DNA from: Chrysochromulina parva
Lineage: Eukaryota; Haptophyta; Prymnesiales; Chrysochromulinaceae
Assembly: GCA_002887195.1 (NCBI GenBank)
Contig: PJAB01002037.1
Span: forward strand, 1-10,841
Length of the DNA stretch: 10,841 bases
Reading direction: 5' to 3'
Under the pieces are notes generated by a model. The model was not told the origin of the DNA, made no database searches, and saw only the letters and a list, made by a program, of their open reading frames with translations. Position numbers and translations under genes: made by a program. Position 1 is the first letter of the stretch, and each line of letters starts with the position of its first letter. This document shows, piece after piece, positions 7,642 through 10,841 of the stretch.

Positions 7642-9336
7642 TCACATCCACTTGCGCGGCTCGAACCAAAGCTTATCCTGCGGCATGTACGACCTATCCG
7701 TCTTCTCAATCCTGAAGATCGTGTCCACGTCAATGTCGGCCAGCGGCGCGCCCGTGAGCGCACCAGGCCCAGAGGCAGGGCCAGCACCCCGATCGCCAAG
7801 CGCCGCAAGCATCGCCTCAATTTGTTCGCGCTTGAGGTGGCATGGGATGCGCTTGCGCTGCAGCACAGCATCGAGCGCACTGAAGAGGGGTGACCTCGGC
7901 TCGAGCCGCTTGAGCCACGTCGGGAAGCGCGACTTGCCGTCCTCCTTGGCGGCATCGGCCAGCAGCCCGACAGCATACCGGCGCCAGCCCTCCTGCCCTG
8001 GGTCCGTGAAGACGGCGCGCTCGGAGCGCTCACACGCGCCCACGATGACGCGAGGCAGCGCCTCTCGTAACCGAGCGCCCGCGTCACCTTCAGTGCCCAC
8101 CGTGCGTGCTGCCAGGCGCCGGATCGCCTCGAGGAGCTGCGTGCCGTCGGCCTCGCCCGGCGGCGGCGGTGGCAGCTCCTGCAGCGCCTCCCCGAGCAGC
8201 AGGAGCCACGTGGACCAGACGTCTTCCGAAAGGATCGAGAGGGTGAGCGCCATCGACGGCTGCCCGAAATCGATCTCGTGGTGCTCCTCGTCATATTGAG
8301 GTTCGTCATATTGAGGCACCACACGCCCGTTGATGACGTCGTCCGCAGCGAGCATCGCTGGGTCGGTCGACGTGTGGTGGAAGAAGCCGCGGGGGATGTA
8401 GAGCACACGGCCGGGGCGCATCGTGATGTTGAGGAGTGGGGGGCCCATGACGTCGACGGCGTCGGTGACGGCGCGCCGTGAGAGGGGGTCGATGACGTCG
8501 CCGTTCTTGCCGCGCTGCAGCGGCTTGAGGGTGAGCGGCGCGCGCGGCGCGTGCACGCACCAGCGCTTCGCTCCGTGCGTCTGCACGATGAACACCGAGT
8601 GCGCGTCCTGGTGCGGACCAGTAGCCTCGGTCAGGTACGGCGGTGAGATGTACAGGTTGGTCTGCGTGTACGCGTGGAAGTAGCGCACGATGCTGTGGAT
8701 GAGACGGCCAATGGGCGGCCAGTACACCTCGAGGTTATGCATCACGAACGTGCGCTGCTCCTCCATCGCGATGTCCACCGCGTTCGTCGGCACCTCCGCG
8801 CCTCGCTCCCACCGGTAGTCAGCGAGGAAGCCACTCGCTGGCTTGTGCATGGCGGCAGTCCCGTGGTTCTTGAAGAACCTGATGGGCCAGGCGCCGATCA
8901 TCTTTCCCACGTCGGGCAACCGCATGAGCGCGTGGTTCCACTCGCGCCCCGCACGAGACACGAGCGGCGTGTGCTCCCAGTGGTCGCGCATGAACTCTGT
9001 GCAATTGAGTGCCGCGATGCCGGCAGCGGCATCGCCCATGAAGAGCGGACGGATCGCGTCGCACGCGTCGGCAACGTTCGATTCGGAGGGCGAAGGCTCG
9101 CCAAGCCGCGTGCCCACGCCGTGCGCCCAGTCTCCTGCGGCCGCCGCAGCCGCGGCCTCGGCGCTGTCGACCTGCACGTACCCCACCTTTGCAGCAGCAG
9201 GCTGGCGGAGGTACGCGAAAGCGCCAACGCCGACGGCGAGCAGCGCGACGAGGCCGGCCGCGATCACGTGATTCGGCTTCAACGAACCTTCCTTCTGGGC
9301 GGCGCCCTTGGGCTTCAAAGGCTTGTTCTTGCCCAT
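7642..9336 (-). CDS. Membrane-anchored JmjC / ribosomal-oxygenase-like Fe(II)/2-oxoglutarate dioxygenase
   Basis: The protein has 564 residues from the chosen start. An in-frame upstream ATG at 9435 would add 33 residues. I prefer 9336 because the protein then begins with a Lys-rich head followed at once by a hydrophobic helix (about 23-43), the layout of a type II signal anchor. The fold resembles the MINA53/NO66/YcfD group. A FMRDHWEHTPLV segment (114-125) matches their entry motif, TNLYISPP precedes the metal site, and H242-x-D244 with distal H320 (YIPRGFFH) form the Fe triad. K257, 15 residues after H242, sits where that group binds 2-oxoglutarate. The enzyme should therefore be active as a hydroxylase or demethylase; the substrate is unknown. 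Two N-glycosylation sequons (NCT, NIT) would fit a lumenal domain. The known relatives are nuclear or ribosomal, so the membrane anchor is odd. No winged-helix tail is recognised. Confidence 0.88.
   Translation of the reverse strand: MGKNKPLKPKGAAQKEGSLKPNHVIAAGLVALLAVGVGAFAYLRQPAAAKVGYVQVDSAEAAAAAAAGDWAHGVGTRLGEPSPSESNVADACDAIRPLFMGDAAAGIAALNCTEFMRDHWEHTPLVSRAGREWNHALMRLPDVGKMIGAWPIRFFKNHGTAAMHKPASGFLADYRWERGAEVPTNAVDIAMEEQRTFVMHNLEVYWPPIGRLIHSIVRYFHAYTQTNLYISPPYLTEATGPHQDAHSVFIVQTHGAKRWCVHAPRAPLTLKPLQRGKNGDVIDPLSRRAVTDAVDVMGPPLLNITMRPGRVLYIPRGFFHHTSTDPAMLAADDVINGRVVPQYDEPQYDEEHHEIDFGQPSMALTLSILSEDVWSTWLLLLGEALQELPPPPPGEADGTQLLEAIRRLAARTVGTEGDAGARLREALPRVIVGACERSERAVFTDPGQEGWRRYAVGLLADAAKEDGKSRFPTWLKRLEPRSPLFSALDAVLQRKRIPCHLKREQIEAMLAALGDRGAGPASGPGALTGAPLADIDVDTIFRIEKTDRSYMPQDKLWFEPRKWM
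8291..8316 (-). repeat. 15-bp in-frame tandem duplication in the oxygenase gene
   Basis: TCATATTGAGGTTCG at 8291-8305 is followed by the first 11 bases of the same unit. It encodes a repeated PQYDE in an acidic loop between the distal Fe-binding His and the next core strand. Being a multiple of three, it keeps the frame. It looks like a recent replication slippage event. Confidence 0.75.
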
Positions 9337-9571
9337 GGACAGGGGCGCTCGAGTTGGCGCTCGCGGGGAGGGCGGGATGCTCGCGGTGGCGTCGAACGGT
9401 ATACTGTACTGTACGCGAAATGCACGCCAGTACATGTACAGGCCGAGGCCTTGACACTCATGTGGTTACATTGTTGGTCTGTGTTCATGTTGCAGGAAAA
9501 GGGGCGTCGACGCTCGCACGCTCTCTCTCTTTACACCCTTCCAAGGCGAAGGCGCCGCCTTCTCTGTGGCC
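9337..9571. promoter_or_regulatory. Divergent promoter region between oxygenase and kinase genes
   Basis: This 235-bp gap lies between opposed start codons. It holds a TATAC-containing stretch near 9400 and four GTAC cores within 34 bp (9406-9409, 9411-9414, 9430-9433, 9436-9439). The last two form the 10-bp palindrome GTACATGTAC. A TTGCAG ending at 9495 after a T-rich stretch could be a splice acceptor, in which case the kinase leader is spliced. If the oxygenase starts at 9435 instead, part of this region is coding. Confidence 0.5.
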
Positions 9572-10750
9572 ATGCGGCCAACGGCCATCCCGGGCATGTA
9601 CCTGCAACTCGAGGGCGAGGGCCAGACTGCCACCTGGGCCAGCTCCTCGGACGTCAAGCGCCGTCATTTCCTCATCGAGGGGACGACGCTCAAGCTTTTC
9701 GGCCGGCGTGGCAAGACGTACAAGGGCCAGGTCAACCTGCTCGCGGTGACGGACTTTAAGCCGTCAGCCGACGCGACGGCACCCGCGGGTGCCATCGAGC
9801 TGCACGTGCGCGCCGCGCGCACGAAGCTGCAGACGTGCATATTGGTGCCCGACCACTCCGCCGACGACCTCTTCCTCGGGCTGGGCAACGCAGTGCCCTC
9901 GCACGCGACGGATGCGGGGCTATGGCGCAAACACATGGGCTCGAGGCCGATGGCAGCGTCATCTGAGTCGGTGCCGCGCGAGTACCGCATGGGCAAGACG
10001 CTCGGCACGGGCACATTTGGCAAGGTGAAGCTCGGGCAGCGCTCGGACGACGGGGCGCTCTTTGCGTTTAAGTGTCTGAACCGGCACCGGATCGTGCTGG
10101 CGGCCCAGTCGGGGCGGCTGGCGAAGGAGATCCGGCTGCTCCGGCTGCTCAATCACCCCAACGTTATCCGGCTGCACGAGGTGCTCCACACGCCCACCGA
10201 GATCTTGATGGTGATGGAGTACGTCGAGGGTGGCGACCTACTGGAGGTGCTCAACACGCATCCGCGCTTCCATGAGAGCGAGGTGCGGCACATCTTCTGC
10301 CAGATCTGCAGCGGCGTCTCCTTCTGCCACTCGCTCGGCGTCGCCCACCGCGACCTCAAGCCCGAGAACGTGCTCCTCGGCAAGCGCGCGCCCGGCTCGT
10401 CGGCCTCCTATGTGGTCAAGGTTGCGGACTTTGGACTGTCGACGTTGATGCGGCCCGATGAGATGCTGCAGACGGCGTGCGGCTCGCCGCACTATGTGGC
10501 GCCCGAAATCCTTAACTTTGACGGCGGTGGCCGGTACGACGGCAAGTGCACCGACGTGTGGTCGCTCGGGATCATCCTCCATGTGATGCTTTGCTACCGA
10601 CTTCCCTTTGAGGCAGAGTCCACGCAGCTGCTGTACAAGAAGATTCGTCAGGGGCTGCCCTCGCTGCCTGGGCACCTGTCGGCTGCAGCGGCCTCGCTGC
10701 TGCGTGGCATGCTCGAGGTGGACGCGTGCCATCGCCTCACGCTTGCGCAG
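9572..10750 (+). CDS. PH-domain Ser/Thr kinase, SNF1/AMPK (CAMKL)-like, 5' part
   Basis: 393 codons are visible and the gene continues past the window. Residues about 8-125 look like a PH domain: GMYLQLEG opening strand, basic KRRHFLIEG, GRRGKTYKGQVNL. This domain type commonly binds phosphoinositides. The kinase domain has all key residues: Gly loop GTGTFGKV (145-152), K167, helix-C E186, HRDLKPEN (259-266), DFG (286-288) and APE (310-312). The activation loop TACGSPHYVAPE places T301 at the position phosphorylated by LKB1-type kinases in AMPK relatives. The DVWSLGIILHVML segment and the RLTLAQ end of the C-lobe follow. It should be an active membrane-recruitable kinase. The ATG at 9572 has G at -3; a second in-frame ATG at 9596 would trim eight residues. 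The coding end is set at a CAG|GTGGGC donor, because the read-through sequence loses the kinase pattern. The divergent neighbour is the oxygenase gene. Confidence 0.88.
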
Positions 10751-10841
10751 GTGGGCGAAGTTCCATCGAGAAGAACCTGCCACTTCCGCCCCACCCCACC
10801 CCACACCGACCCTTATCCCCGAGCCTTTCCCCCTCCATCCC
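10751..10841 (+). other. Probable start of an intron in the kinase gene
   Basis: The sequence begins GTGGGC directly after CAG. The kinase family would here continue with a short helix ending near H-P-W, but read-through gives VGEVPSRRTC and then Pro-rich residues. The DNA becomes C-rich and pyrimidine-rich to the window edge. The acceptor lies outside. The alternative is a divergent Pro-rich tail with no intron, since this frame has no stop before the end. Confidence 0.6.

Noticed and set aside
6751..7893. A 380-codon plus-strand open frame spanning the 730-bp intergenic region
   Set aside because: Both ends are antisense to well-supported genes and the translation is Arg/Ser-rich with no recognisable motif. 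The open stretch over the gap is notable but not enough to call a gene.
9337..9435. An upstream in-frame start for the oxygenase at 9435
   Set aside because: It adds 33 residues rich in Pro, Ala and Arg ahead of a Lys-rich head and membrane helix, and its ATG context is weak. It also overlaps the GTAC cluster. It is not excluded.
8674..9759. A 361-codon plus-strand open frame antisense to the oxygenase gene and overlapping the kinase start
   Set aside because: It is antisense to a gene with clear catalytic motifs and shows no domain. GC-rich codon bias leaves the opposite strand open.

Overview
The window looks like nuclear DNA of a GC-rich unicellular eukaryote, most likely an alga such as a haptophyte or similar protist. 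The reasons are long, mostly intronless reading frames, fused ankyrin, WD40, zinc-finger, RING and kinase domains, a JmjC-type oxygenase and a eukaryotic Ser/Thr kinase. There are no bacterial operon signals, rRNA, tRNA, CRISPR arrays or insertion sequences. The lineage is inferred from style only, because no marker gene is present.

Layout: positions 1-143 hold an array of short palindromic elements (GGT-N4-ACC every 16-20 bp) that probably continues off the left edge. Positions 144-644 contain no gene I can support. Three genes then follow on the minus strand. The first (645-2660) encodes an ankyrin/WD40-like protein. The second (2784-6911) encodes a 1375-residue protein with ankyrin repeats, two CCCH zinc fingers, a dead kinase domain, a RING and an Rcat (RING2-like) ubiquitin-ligase module, and more ankyrin repeats. 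The third (7642-9336) encodes a membrane-anchored JmjC/ribosomal-oxygenase-like Fe(II)/2-oxoglutarate enzyme. A plus-strand gene begins at about 9572, head-to-head with the oxygenase. It encodes a PH domain followed by a SNF1/AMPK-like kinase, and its first visible coding exon appears to end at a splice donor at 10750/10751, so the gene runs off the right edge.

How the genes relate: the first two minus-strand genes lie only 123 bp apart, with a poly(A) signal for the upstream gene inside that gap. Both carry ankyrin repeats, but a shared function is only a guess. The oxygenase and kinase share a 235-bp divergent promoter region with four GTAC cores. The most unusual object is the 1375-residue protein. 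It joins putative RNA-binding fingers to a RING/Rcat pair that lacks a recognisable BRcat, with a catalytically dead kinase between them, which suggests an RNA-responsive ubiquitin ligase.
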